This document shows, piece by piece, positions 14,421 through 34,716 of a DNA stretch of 50,455 nt. The notes beneath the pieces were generated by a model, which saw only the letters and a program-made list of their open reading frames with translations, made no database searches and had not been told where the DNA came from. A program made the position numbers and the translations under genes. Where the stretch lies: the NCBI RefSeq assembly GCF_001949145.1, contig NW_019091446.1, positions 760,454 to 810,908 on the forward strand. Reading direction: 5' to 3'. Source of the DNA: Acanthaster planci. Taxonomy: Eukaryota > Echinodermata > Asteroidea > Valvatida > Acanthasteridae. How positions within the stretch are numbered: position 1 is the stretch's first letter; each line of letters opens with the position of its first letter.

Positions 14421-14503
14421 CTAAAAATAGACATCCAGTTGCTATATATAGCTGTGCCCAGGGCACAGAGTTCTTGATTGCCCTGTGAGTGGTCTATTTA
14501 TAG
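14421..14503. promoter_or_regulatory. Cluster of three perfect MEF2 sites
   Basis: CTAAAAATAG (14421-14430), CTATATATAG (14442-14451) and CTATTTATAG (14494-14503) all fit the strict MEF2 consensus CTA(A/T)4TAG. An E-box CAGTTG lies between the first two (14437-14442), and further E-boxes flank: CACGTG 14241, CAGGTG 14313 and 14613. An inverted CCAAT box (GATTGG) follows near 14527. The surrounding 14020-14640 is visibly richer in G+C than its flanks. This is the layout of a muscle-type enhancer or promoter. Confidence 0.6.
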
Positions 14504-14699
14504 CATGGGCCGGGGCCCAGCGTCGTGATTGGCCAGTGTTATTAATAAGGAGGCATCAGTGTCAGTACTTAAGGTTTTACATCTAGTGGTCGGGTTCGGT
14601 CCATTCAGTGGGCAGGTGATGGAGTTTCGTCAGGCTTCTGTCCCATAACCCCCCTCTCTCTTTGCAGATGTGCGCTAAGATTTCTTAGAGCCACTCACG

Positions 14700-17100
14700 C
14701 GTTGTAGCTATTACATTGTCATCCCCTGCAGTACAGTGACAGGTTGTCTGTATAATTGTAGCTGTTAATGATGCTGAATTCCCTGAGAGAACAGCGAAAC
14801 TCCAGTGGGTCAAGTATTTCTTGTCTGTGAGTGTCACGGGCACAGGATAGTGTGCACAGCCAGACCATGGAGCATTGTTGTGTCTTGCTTCACAGAAAGG
14901 TTTCCATCTCATGGTTTATGGTTGACCTGCACCATCCTCAGCTGTGTTAATGTTTGTCGTTTTCCTCTTTACAAACTGGATCAATTTTGATGATGCTCTC
15001 ATTATCCTGAAATAGTTGATGAAGCTCTTCAGAGATGCAGTAGTTTCATTTGATTCAGTACAGCTTTTCATATTTTTGATGCCCACGCCTTTGTGGGTCA
15101 TGAATGATTCTAGGCGAATTTGTCTCTCCTCTCACATAATGCTCATGCGTGAACACGATGTCACTGACCAAATGCTTCTTTCTGTTTGTTTGTTTGTTTG
15201 TTTTTTTAAATAAAGTCTACCAAATATCCAGTTTGTTGCCAGCTCAAAAAATCTTCAAAGTACAGAGGTGCTGTGCATAGCAACATCAGGTTTCCCCACC
15301 CAAAAAATTCTTGAGATGTCTGTTAACTTGTGACTCGTCCTGAGCTACTTTCGACTGAGCAAGATAATGCAGTTGTATGTGGGTGGATCGCAAGTGTCGG
15401 CGACTTCCCCGGATCTGTTCCGCCTCCGGATTCCATCCAGATATTCACTGTTGATTGCCTGACACACTGAAAATGTGTCTTAAATGTCACTGTCTATGCT
15501 GAGTGGCTGGAATGACCTGTTGGGACAATTTCTGACAGACTTGACGAACATTCTCCCATTGACAGACAGTGTGTACTCTCTAAAACATTGTGTCAGCCCA
15601 CCGGTTCTTGGTCACTCCCAAAAGAGATTGCATGGTGCATTCTCAAGTATCAAAATATTACTTGCTTCACTGTACAAGGTTTCAAATCTTATCAGACTTG
15701 AAACATGTATTTCTAAATGTCACCATCAAGAAAGTTGGGATGGCTATTCACAAGTTGTACCCTGTTTCTCCGCTTATTACTGGAGGGAATTAAGTTGCCG
15801 CTGTGTTGCAATCTCTTCAGAAACGGAATTCTTCCGAAGTCTATCAAATATTCTGGGAGTGGGGCGCACTTGGAGGAGGGCAAAAACTTTGAGGATTTTC
15901 TCAGGCGAGAAGGTAAAGTTGAAGAGGAAAGGAAAGAAAATAGTCTCCAAAAATCATTTTCTCATACCCAAAGCAAATGAACATAGCAAAAAGCATCTTT
16001 TTTTGGGGGGGGTGTGGATCAGAGTGACCATGGCCATATTTGTTCCTCAATCCACCAATGATAAGAATTTTATTTATTTTTTAAGGGGGGAAGGGGGATA
16101 TTTTATGTTGGTAGATGGCAGGCAGATGTACATATTGAAATGAGGGAACGGATTGTAGGGCTCCTCGATAAAGGCCAAACGTCCCTGCACACAGTTCTAG
16201 TCTAGTGTCAGGCCACAGCAGGTGAAGTGTGGATACAATGTTGTCACCTTCCATGGGCATGTCACACTCTCTGCCCTATCGATGTGGCAAGAAGCGACAG
16301 CCATTTGAATCCTGTTCAGCTTGAACTCAGTGTACATGTAACTCGGTGTAGTGCATGTATGAATGATTATTCTGATCATGAGGGATACAGAGTGGCAAAG
16401 GGAATGCATCATGCACACAATTATGTATGTAAGCGGCATGTAAAACTAACTCACATCTCACTCAATCGAATTTAATCCCTTCTGAGGGTACAAGCCCTTT
16501 CCAAGTTGGCTTTTCTCACTCACTGAATTAGGAACATTTGATCTTCATCTGTCAGGTTTTGCCTTTAGATGTGATTTTTTAAAATTCTGTTTATTATTAG
16601 ACAAATTAATTTTCTCACCTGGTTGGGTTTCATGACCCAATTTTTCTCTTCTTGCCCTTTATATTTATTTAGATTTTTTGCTGATTCCTTCAAGTCTATC
16701 ACTTTCTGTGGGAACATTCCATGCCCTAATGTACAAGGAATTCTAACCCAAAAAGAAAAGAACAAAATATTAGAAGAAGGGTTTGGTATAATATCAACAA
16801 CAACAACAACAAATTTTCCTACATTTCCCAGGAATGTTTCAAGGTCTCTTTCTCAGCCAAATTTCCAGGGATTGAGATAAGAAAGTGTTTCTTGAAATTA
16901 CAATTCTTTGCATTTTCGGCAAGTTGTTTGGCAGTGTTGATATTTTGACCAAACTCAGTGAAAGCTTCCTGCAGGACCCCCCCCTTCAAGCTCTCCTTTG
17001 CAAATTTAAATCCTCCTGACACCGACATCCAAACAATCCCTGCCCCTTCCTCTTATCATATCCACCTCCCGTGCCCTCCACCACTAATCACTCCTCAAAA
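14700..17100. other. Non-coding, probably MIB1 intron
   Basis: No supported exon. A TTTG microsatellite is at 15184-15203 and a CAA microsatellite at 16795-16812. The 219-codon open frame at 15484-16143 shows no domain. Confidence 0.5.
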
Positions 17101-17132
17101 TCACTGCCCTGTACATATCTCTGTATTTGTTT

Positions 17133-17375
17133 CCATATATGGATGAAAGAAAATGGAATAACCTGAAAAAAGGGGGCAATCAGAAAAGCCCATGCTGGTA
17201 TTAGGATGGTGCAGTACGCCGTATCAGCTTGTGTAACCGGCCAATGCCAGACATACCGGGATGCTATCACCACATGTATAGCCCCACACCGCTACCTTAA
17301 TAGGGACTGCGGAACAAATATAGTACACGTACTACTTGGGCTGTCTAAATATAGTCATCCACACTGTATAAATAG
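17133..17375. promoter_or_regulatory. CArG box, MEF2 site and TATA-like box
   Basis: CArG box CCATATATGG at 17133-17142, MEF2 site CTAAATATAG at 17345-17354 and TATAAATAG at 17367-17375 lie within 250 bp, in a stretch of balanced composition between A+T-rich flanks. The TATA-like box could mark a start site about 25-30 bp on, or be another degenerate MEF2 site. Confidence 0.4.
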
Positions 17376-17459
17376 TAGACAGTCATTCACTATGCGGGCC
17401 ATTTGGGGATTCGACATTTCCGAGGAATTTTTTTCTGGCCATATTGCATATGTAGGATA

Positions 17460-20400
17460 AGCGGAAGCGAGTGGACATTAAACTCTTGATAACTCAGTTT
17501 ACTTAAGCCTGATAGTTAAGGGTCTGTGCTGTATGTGTGAGATGCGAGCTTGTGCACAAATCATGCCCACAGTCATTGTCTGTCATCGTGTGATAGCATT
17601 TTTGTACTGTTGCTTTCTTGTCGCGGATTGAGCTGGATGTCAGATATTCCAGGTTTACTATTTTGAAGTCAAGATGATCTTGCACCCTCCTTGTTAATGT
17701 ACATGTGATTTTTTCTGTTGTTTAGAATTTTTGAATCTTCGATTCCATTCATATCCTTGCTTTAAAGGAGTCACTTTTTGTCTCAGAGGATAGAAATATG
17801 ATGCTTTGGTATTTGATTCAGAATTTGAGCAATTTTGATTAAAAACAGGTTTAACTCGGGTAAAAAATTAATAACATGTGAGGTGTACTAGACTCATTCA
17901 ATGAAGTCTAATTACTCAGATCTTCTCCAGAAGAAAATCTCAGCATGTTGTTTCCATTAGCAACTGGTCTGAATCAAGTTAATAGACTATATGCTTTTGA
18001 CAAGGCATTGTCAGCATGCCTGTTAGTGTTAAGCCTACTCCTGTGCTGCCATATATGATCAAAGATCACTCAATGACAGATAAACAGCACTGATTATTTC
18101 TCAAGTCACAGATCTGAGTTGTGATGTGCAGAACGTGGAGGGGCTGTAGAGGCAGAGGAATCAAATATCGTGTCTATAGAAATACATGTAGTGTTGAACC
18201 ATGACCCTGAAATCACTCCTCTGCGGTCAACTTTGACAATTGTTCTTTTCATCAGGTTTGTAGTCGTATATCCATGGCCCCAAATGTGGCATTCTTTTCT
18301 TTTTTACCAGCAGACAGCTGTAGTAGTCATTTTCATATTATATCTGAATCATCTGAATAATTCTTGGCATATAATAAATGTTTGGATTTATTTATTCCTA
18401 AAAAAGTAAAAGTCCAGTTAATCTACCAAGTACACTTGAAAATTGTGTTCATACCAAAACTACCAAAATATACCTAAAAGCATTTTTTGATTGAAAACAG
18501 AAAGAAAATAAGGTTGCTTATCAATCGCTCAAGGAAAAACTTACTCAAAACTCGCATTACTTCAGTGACACTTATAGACTTACTATTGACAAAGATAGTT
18601 TTCATTTCATTCACATGCCGAGGGACACATGTACTATTACCTTGCAAATAATTGAATATATCCTTGGGTCATAAGTAGTGTTCAGGAGCTGTCATCTTCT
18701 TCAAAGTGATTGAGACTAAATATAGGCACAAAGCCATCCACATACTCCAAAGGCTTCCTTTTGTGCACAGCATCTGCCTCTTTATGCACTTGTCTACGCA
18801 AAGGCTAGGCCTCCATGCAAGCCTTATATGAGCTTGACATTCTTGGAATTGTAGCCTACGTCCATGTTCATCCAAAGAGTTTTTGCAAACCTGAATTGGA
18901 GACTGCAGGATTACAAAAAAGAAATTGACAAGTGTCGGGTTGCTAGTTGAGGAAATTGTGATCAGTGTTCCCCTCGTTTATGTTTTCTCTTTGTAGATCC
19001 TTGCAATCGCCCATGTCCTCCTACCATCCTTTATTGTATGCATTCCTATCTGTCCAATCATGTGTGAGTTTTTAAAGTATGGCTCTTGTTTTGCCTTTAA
19101 TTGCAGTTGAAATTGATGGAATTGTCAACCCTTTGACAAGGGGACAGGTTTATTGTTTTGAAGGTGCTGTTTTGCTGTTCAACATTCACTTTTTTTTTTT
19201 TTATTTCAAGTGGAACAAGAGATGTCTGCTTACCAAGAACTTCTAGTTCGGTGATATCTATTTTGATCGCTATTTCTAGATTGCAACGAATGACAAAGTG
19301 GGCAGTTTTGTCTCATATGTTTTGTCTTCTCAGTATTTCCCGGCTATCCTAGCATCTCCTCACAAAATGGTTATCTTCCCACCTATATTCTTTGATAATG
19401 GCATTTCCAAATGGCTTCCTTTCAAGTAAAAATTCTTGGGTTGAGGAAAATGCCAATTTAGGCTCAGTGTTGGAGGAGACTGTGAGCAGTGAACCTCTCA
19501 ACACTTCCCAAGATGCGCCAACACACTGCGCCCCCCATACCATACATGGTTACATGTGGGACTGACCCAAATGTCAATGTGTGGTCCTGGTATTCTGATG
19601 TTTGTGTGTTCAAGTTGGCTTTATTTAGTCGATGGGCTTCCAGTTCCCATTTAGGTCTTCAAGCATTTCTTTTTTTCCCTCAAGAATTTATATGGTAGGC
19701 TATGTCAAGTTTAAGCGTCAGCAAGAGTTCAGTTTCATGTGTGTTACTACTTCATTGTTGAATGACAGCAGGGGGTGCTATACTAGATCTTTTCACGGGG
19801 TGTATGGAGATTTTATGAGGGGCTTCATGACTGCTCGTTGCAGCTTCTCCCCATTCCTTTAAATGGAAGCTTCCTCATAAGAAACTTTGGCAGTCAGCCA
19901 ATCAGGAAAATGCCCTTGGCTTTTATGTACTGCACATTTTTCATGCAGTTGTTTTACTCAGCAAAGACTTACTACACATGTTCATTAAGCAGATACATCA
20001 CCAAATGACTGTATCGTGATGTGTAGATTGAATATGTTCACCATTTATAGAAAGAGAAATATGTGTTCCGCAGCTGACAGATGACAGATTTCACTAAAAT
20101 TTGGCATGATCTTAGAGACATCTGTACTTTATGCATCATTAAGTTTTAGCTTTTCCTATAATTTTTGCCATTGTGGTCATCTTTAACTTCTTGATAATTT
20201 AACAATTTTGGAGATTTTACAGCACCCTATGTTGAAAACTTGATATTTTGTGAGAGCGTTTTTTTTCACATTTTATGGTGGCAATGTCATAATGTGCATG
20301 ACACATGAACCCTGGCCTTCTAAAGTGGAATTTGATCCTCTGTATAATCTCATAGAAACTTGCATTGTCTTGTCTTTGACTGTAATGTAAAATATAAATT

Positions 20401-22069
20401 AATAAATTTACCACCGAGTCTTGCTGAACGTAGCCAAGAGTCACAAGATTTGAACATAAGTTTGTAAGCCTCGAAGAACATTTCACTGCCAACATTGCCA
20501 ACATCTCGTGACATTCTCAATGTAAATGGCATCTTTGCAAACTCAATGGTGCATTATCCAACTACAATGAGGCCCAGTCTTGTATTATGCGAGACATTGT
20601 GCGTGTATGTGCACCATCAGTGCTGTGAACCAGGCCCTTTTGTAAGCTGTCACTAGCCATCCACTCAGTAATCTAATCATGTTTGCATTTGAGATATACT
20701 GGTCGCTATTGTACATCTTAGCAAATGGAAGGTCAAGGCCTTAAGTGTCTTCTGCTGGACTTTTCAATTCAAAGGTCTGTTTTTTTTTTTTCTTTTATGA
20801 ATGTACAAATTGCATTTACGCCATCCATTTTGTTTTTCATTAACACTTACCATCCACTCCACAGTTTTCAAAATCATTGTATGCAGCTTCTACGTACATT
20901 TTATTTTAGCATTTTTAATTTTCTTTGAAAAGCCTCCAGTATACAGCAACTATCATCAGAAAAACTCTTGGAGCTGATAAATGCAGCCCCATCTTGTTTT
21001 GTGTGTGCATTTGTTTCATTTGGACTTTTTAGTGTAAATTTTTTCATATTAATCTTTCAATTACCAGTGTCATCTGAGGACATAATAGCAAGAGATTTTC
21101 ATCTTTTTTTTTTCCTTAAGGGGATAAACCTGCCTTGATCTATATGAAATTGAAAGACAAAGTAATTACATGGAAAATAAATGTTGCAAGTGCGTTATGA
21201 AGCTCTGTTTTTATAATTCTCTTTTACCTGTTTTTCACAAGATTTAAATATTTATGTACATAAGGAAAATAAGATTGATAATCACCGTTTCAAATTATAG
21301 ATTGTTTATTGGTAGATATTCCAATGCACGCTTTGAATGCAATAGTAGTTTCAAAGCCATTCTGAATGTGTACATTGATATGTAACACAGTTTACAAAGA
21401 AAGTCAGCACACACTTGTCCAAACAGAGACAAATTATGTAGCTGAAGTTATTTCTCATGTATTTCATTGGTTTACAGTTCAAGATGTTAAATTGCAAACC
21501 CATAAATGTAATTGATGCATGTTCATAATCTTTCAATTAGGATATTGGATATCGCTCTATATTTCTGGACAAAGAGTGCCTAAATTAAATGAAACATCAG
21601 ATACGTGTCAAAAATTGCTTCTTGATATTGAAGCAAATTTTTTAGCTTTTCCTTTTGGCCCCAATTTATTGTGGAACTACGAAGGGTTTTCATCTTGTGT
21701 CATGAAAAACTGTGTTCAGAAAATTAGTGTGGCTTTCAATGTTCTCAAATTATGCTTTGGGACTTACACATCTCATTATTGTTCAAAAAAAATGAGCACA
21801 AACGGCTGAGAGATTTGACTGTGCTGAAAAATCAAATAGCATATGAGGGTGAACCAGCTAGAGCTGTACCTCATGGGGTTTGGTTGTCCCCCCCTTCTCT
21901 TCTCATCATCCGAGGAGCATCTGTAGCATCTCCTGCATCATCCCCTCCAAATGAGAAACTGGGATGTCAATGTTGATATCATTCTTCATGATTATTCGCG
22001 CAAATTGACCTTGGCCAGTTGCCAGCCACGGTATTGCATGATGGTGAGAAGGGAACGTTGTGTTTAAAG
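17460..22069. other. Non-coding, probably MIB1 intron
   Basis: A+T-rich with no supported exon, tRNA gene or repeat beyond homopolymer runs. Confidence 0.5.
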
Positions 22070-22551
22070 GGTGCATTGAACCAATTTAAGCTCCATTGAA
22101 AACAGTTTGAAATCAACAAAGTTTGGAGCCCCATGGCAGGCAGCTGAAGTCCCTGAGGCCTCTCAAACAAAAAACAATGTGTTGTTTGGTCCTTCAGATT
22201 TCATTTGATTTTCAAATTTTAGTAGGTTAACCAATGAATTTTTTTAATATCTGCAAAAAACAAACTCACCCCCCCCAAAAAAATGAATGTTCCCAAGTCT
22301 TCTCAGCAGCCATTTTTCAAGTGACATCCCTCACTTTCCTCAGGCTCTTCTGACTAATTTTCAATCCCATTTTTGTCTGCTTTGCCCCCAGATGGGTGCC
22401 CCTAAATCTACAGAGATGATCCTGGGCCATACTGACACAATCCCACCATTTCTTTGCCCAAACAGACCCCTCTTTTCGAAACAATCTCTGGGGGTACTTT
22501 TTGTGCGCCTCGGCCTGGCAGAGAATTTCCCTTGAATTGGGACACTGCACC
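22070..22551. mobile_element. MITE family copy 1
   Basis: It begins GGTGCATTGAACC and ends CACTGCACC, matching the terminal inverted repeats of 37447-37915 with one or two changes. The interiors align along their length in the same orientation. A C-run with an A-run at 22266-22283 is unique to this copy. It has no transposase frame. Confidence 0.8.
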
Positions 22552-25023
22552 CATAAGGCATTCTGGTCTGTACCAGTTTAGCCAGAATTTGGAATAGATG
22601 GGGTTTGGAGGTTGACTTTGTCCAGTTATTTTTTCCTCAATTTTTAATGGGGTTAGTTTTTTGTATGATTTACTTTTGCTTTTTTGGGGGGGGGTATTAT
22701 TTAAGTCGGGTATAGTTCACAGCATTTTGTGTGTTCTTAGAATACATGACTTGGCATTCCACCTTGATCAAATAATATGGAGACTATCATGTGCCACAGT
22801 GACCATCATGAACAGCATTGTATTTGGTTGCATCATGTGATAATGCCTGCCCTCTAGGGTTTGTGGGAAAAAGTCTGTTGAAATTAGGGCTGCATTCTTG
22901 TGTGTTAATCTCAATACTCGCAGGTGCTGGAAAATGTTGTGTTGGCATTACTCTCAAAATCACATCATGCAAACCGCCAACTGTTACCTGTCTGCCATCT
23001 TGAAATAACTACATGGTGCAAGGGTATATACTCCCAGTGTGATTGGGAATATTCTCTCTTACTCATTGCTGTACTCCTGCCATTCATTTGCTCGGGATTA
23101 TACTTGAGTAACATGTCAACATAAGTAACATACTCAAACCTCAAACACAGCCATGATGATTCAGGAGTGTTAGGTCATGTTCAAAGGAGAAATAGAATTA
23201 TTGGGTCTTTGCTGTGTGTGCAGTTACGGCCCTCTAGAGGTGAAAATTTGAAAATGACATTGATTCCAGGCCATTGTCTGTCATTGTCTGCAGAGAGCTG
23301 TATTACTGCCATACTGAAATGTGCAAATGAGCAGCAAACTCATTAAGACACTAGAGTCTCAAACTGTGACGTTGAGGTGCACAGACCAGTTAATCAGTGT
23401 CCTCACTAAGGTTCTCCTAGTCCTCAGCACAGCACACAGCTCTCCCAGCAGTTCCAACACCAACAGCCTCTGATTTCCAGGCCTGTCTTTCAATCTCAGA
23501 GTCCATTATGGAGCGTGCGGCCTGCCACATATGCTTTGCTAAGACATCTCTCAATATGTAGCTGCCCCTTCATTTCATGTCTCAGTACCTGCCTACTCTA
23601 CACTATGTGAAATAATGTAGTACAGAGGTATTCATTTTTTAGCCTCACTAAATAGTCACGGGAGCGGCAGGATTGTGATGGAGTATTTACTGAGAATTTT
23701 TTCAGCACCAACATCATTGCTAGCTCAATGTCAGAATTTCCTTAATGAAGTCAGTGTTGGAAGGGAAATCAAATACCTCAGATTTCATATACATAAACAA
23801 TGCTCATTAAAGTTTGTATTAGAAGTATGTATTGAAGAAGAACCGTGGAGTATCCTTCAAGACTTTGGTCCCTCAAGTTTAGTTTGTAAAAGATTCTGAT
23901 TGTGCAAAGACTGTAATATCTTTAAGCACTGTGCAGCTTTAATTGCACCAAAAAATCTTTATATTTGGTAGTGAACTTGGTACTCGGAAAGTACTCCACT
24001 GCAAGTTTGGGGTGTGGCCTATACATGGAAACAATTTACTGTACTTTAAGATAGGTTCAACTTTGGTTCTTAACTTCCTGTGTGGGTTGCACTGATTAAG
24101 GTATGGTTTGTCATGGGTATGGATCCAGTTATTGCCAGGCCCGGGATAAATTAATTATTTCTCCCTACCTGTAGGATATTCCAACCTTCAAGGAAAGCAT
24201 TTGGCTTCTTAAGATAAACGCCTGCAGTTCCTGGATTTGATTAACCCCTATTGTTGAAAATAGCAGCAACAGGGAGAGGCGTTCTGAGATAGGCGTTCTG
24301 AGATCTCTAGCAGACCTCCGACTGGAATTTCTGTTACTTATTTTTGTACTCTGTACTTGGGCAACTTGGAAATGGAGTTAAGCTCTTATACGCAGTAAGT
24401 CACACTGACGCCGTATCCTTAGCAGCACTCGCTCTCATTATGAAGGCAGGATACAGCTGAATTCCTTGACCACAAGGACAGCTTTGACCTAGTTTACACA
24501 CATCAACACACCCGTGATTATGCCTGGGCCCTTCATCAAGTTGACAGCTTCTTTTGCCAATTCGGGATCAAGTTGGGAGCACAGAAATTTGTCCCCGTTA
24601 TGAGTGTGTCGCCACTGTAACTATCATTCAACACGTATTTAGTCCCCGTTGCTGCTTTGCCAGTAGCTTTGGATAGCCCTTAGTTCTCCTTTTGTTTGAA
24701 ATACATTTTTAAGAGGGCATCTGTGGGATTTGGACATGAATTCCCAACTCAGTCAGAGGCATTTTGTACTGTACTGCTTAATCCTCACTAAGTTATGTTG
24801 ACAAAAGTGAAACGTAAATATGGCTCTGTGTCCATTCTATGCAAGAACGCACCCAAGTGTTAGTGCATCATCATAGATTGTCACAAGGTGGTGTTATCCA
24901 ACTCTAACAACCCCCTACACCATCAGAAGAAGGAGTCTTCGTATTTGCCCTTATTGCTTGGGATCAACGTTTTCACCATCTAACTTGTTGGCTGTTTTTT
25001 ATTTTCTTGTCTTGCTATTGTAG
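22552..25023. other. Non-coding, end of the long MIB1 intron
   Basis: No supported exon. It ends with a pyrimidine-rich tract and TTGTAG acceptor before 25024. A short tandem duplication of GGCGTTCTGAGAT occurs at about 24279-24305. Confidence 0.6.
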
Positions 25024-33244
<8,221 letters not shown>

Positions 33245-34440
33245 AGAAGTTCAGAAAATGCACTGTTAACGGAGTGTTTTTAGGCGCTTGCATTGTAATG
33301 AGACATTTTATGGATAGCTTTACTCTCCCCATTCCTTGTAGTTGAAGTTTAATGCATTGGTGTTTTAATCACTGCTTGATGCCAAACATTGTGTTTTGCC
33401 ACACCCAACTTAAGCACTTGAGAACATTATGTTGGAGAGTTTTGACTCAGATGCAAGAATACCCAGTTATTCCACAAAAATGGGATATGTTGATATGGAT
33501 GTCTGACATGAACTGAAACAAAATGTAGGATTTCATAAATGCATGTTCTTAGGGCTCTGTCATATGCACATGAGAAATAATTAACTGGTATTACAATTGT
33601 GGGTCGATATAAAGTTTGAAAAAGGTTTCTTAAAAACACAATATCTTCCCAGCTTTAATTTATGTAGCATTTGCATGAAGGTTCTGTTGCCCTATTTAAA
33701 CATGAAATTTAAAAAAAGAGAGAAAAACATATTTTTCCCTCCCAAGTGCCTAGTCTGTATGAGTACATGACAGTGTGCATCATCATTACAAATTCCCTGT
33801 CCTGAATATACATGTACGTCAAATTCTTTTTGTAAAGTACAAAGAATCTGGATGATAAATGTTGATTTCCACTGTGTCTCTGTTTACTCGTCTACATGGA
33901 TTTGTATTCAACCCATTTTGTATTTAGCTGAGTAAATCTGAATTTGTACATGTGTAGTTGAGAGTAATGTTTCAATTGTATTCGTGCAGCTCGTTGTCAG
34001 TGAACTGATGACAAGCAACCAGTCAAATTTCTACCTTACATTCATTTATAGTTCTTGTCTGAACTGAACTGAGTGTGTTGCCATGGTGATGCATTTAAAC
34101 AGAGCTGTGACATAGGGTGGGGAAATTGATACCCAAACTTTTTATTGAAAAAGCATTTGAGTTGTCAGTTCCTATGTCAATAGCATTGTGTGTAACTTGT
34201 CTCTTGCTCAAGTCACAAACTTTGCTCTACTTTTGACAAGGATTACAATTGGTAAAAGTCGGTTTCTTGTATAAACAAATTTCATTGTCCTGTGTCAGGC
34301 TTCACTGCTGGGAATGTGTGCACGTCACAAGATGTGATATTCCCCGTTCATATTGGTTCAATGACTCCTAGGCTTTTTTTCCAAGGGGCTCCCACGGCCA
34401 GTGTGGTCACTAATGACCATTAATAAAACAAGTCTTGCCA
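33245..34440 (+). other. Probable MIB1 3' untranslated region
   Basis: A+T-rich sequence following the MIB1 stop with no intron or coding signal. The first canonical AATAAA that I see is at 34422-34427, which would give a 3' UTR of about 1.2 kb. The extent is inferred. Confidence 0.4.
34422..34427 (+). terminator. Candidate MIB1 polyadenylation signal AATAAA
   Basis: First canonical hexamer downstream of the MIB1 stop. A second AATAAA lies at 35262-35267 beyond the SINE. The choice between them cannot be made from sequence alone. Confidence 0.35.
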
Positions 34441-34455
34441 GAGCAGTCAGGCTCA

Positions 34456-34716
34456 TCAGGCTAGTGGTTTATCTCCAGTTTCCTTGGCATGAAACAACTG
34501 AGAATCTTTCTGTTTCTGTGAATGGGTGCTAGTCCATCACATGTTATTTTTCTGCTAAAGCTGCCTTCTATTTTATACTCCTGGTTGGAGAGAGGCAAGT
34601 TGGGGGCAAAGTGAATTGTGTGAGGCTGCAATCTGTGGCCAGTCGCGGGATTCAAACCCTGGACCCTCTGGTTAGGAGTCAAAAACTTAATCACCACTAG
34701 GCCACATGGCATCTCT
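34456..34716 (-). mobile_element. tRNA-Arg-like SINE
   Basis: On the - strand, an A box TGGCCTAGTGG (34694-34704) is followed by an anticodon-arm-like ACTCCTAACC and a B box GGTTTGAATCC (34648-34658). The order and spacing are those of a tRNA head; the GTGGCCTA...CTCCTAA pattern is most like tRNA-Arg(CCT). About 190 bp of non-tRNA body follows, containing GGAGTATAAAATAG. The head is degenerate (extra bases in the D arm), so it is a retroposed SINE and not a working tRNA gene. The 3' boundary is approximate. Confidence 0.8.

Noticed and set aside
15484-16143. 219-codon open frame on the + strand
   Set aside because: No recognisable domain, ordinary A+T-rich composition with poly-G/T runs, and no splice or start support.
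16714-16721. ACATTCCA, complement of the miR-1 seed
   Set aside because: The adjoining bases do not match the miR-1 body on either strand and there is no precursor hairpin.
23821-23872. AGAAGTATGTAT (miR-1 3' end-like) and TTTGGTCCC (miR-133 5' end-like) within 50 bp
   Set aside because: The miR-1 seed GGAATGT is absent, the miR-133 match stops after nine bases, and neither has an opposing arm to form a hairpin.
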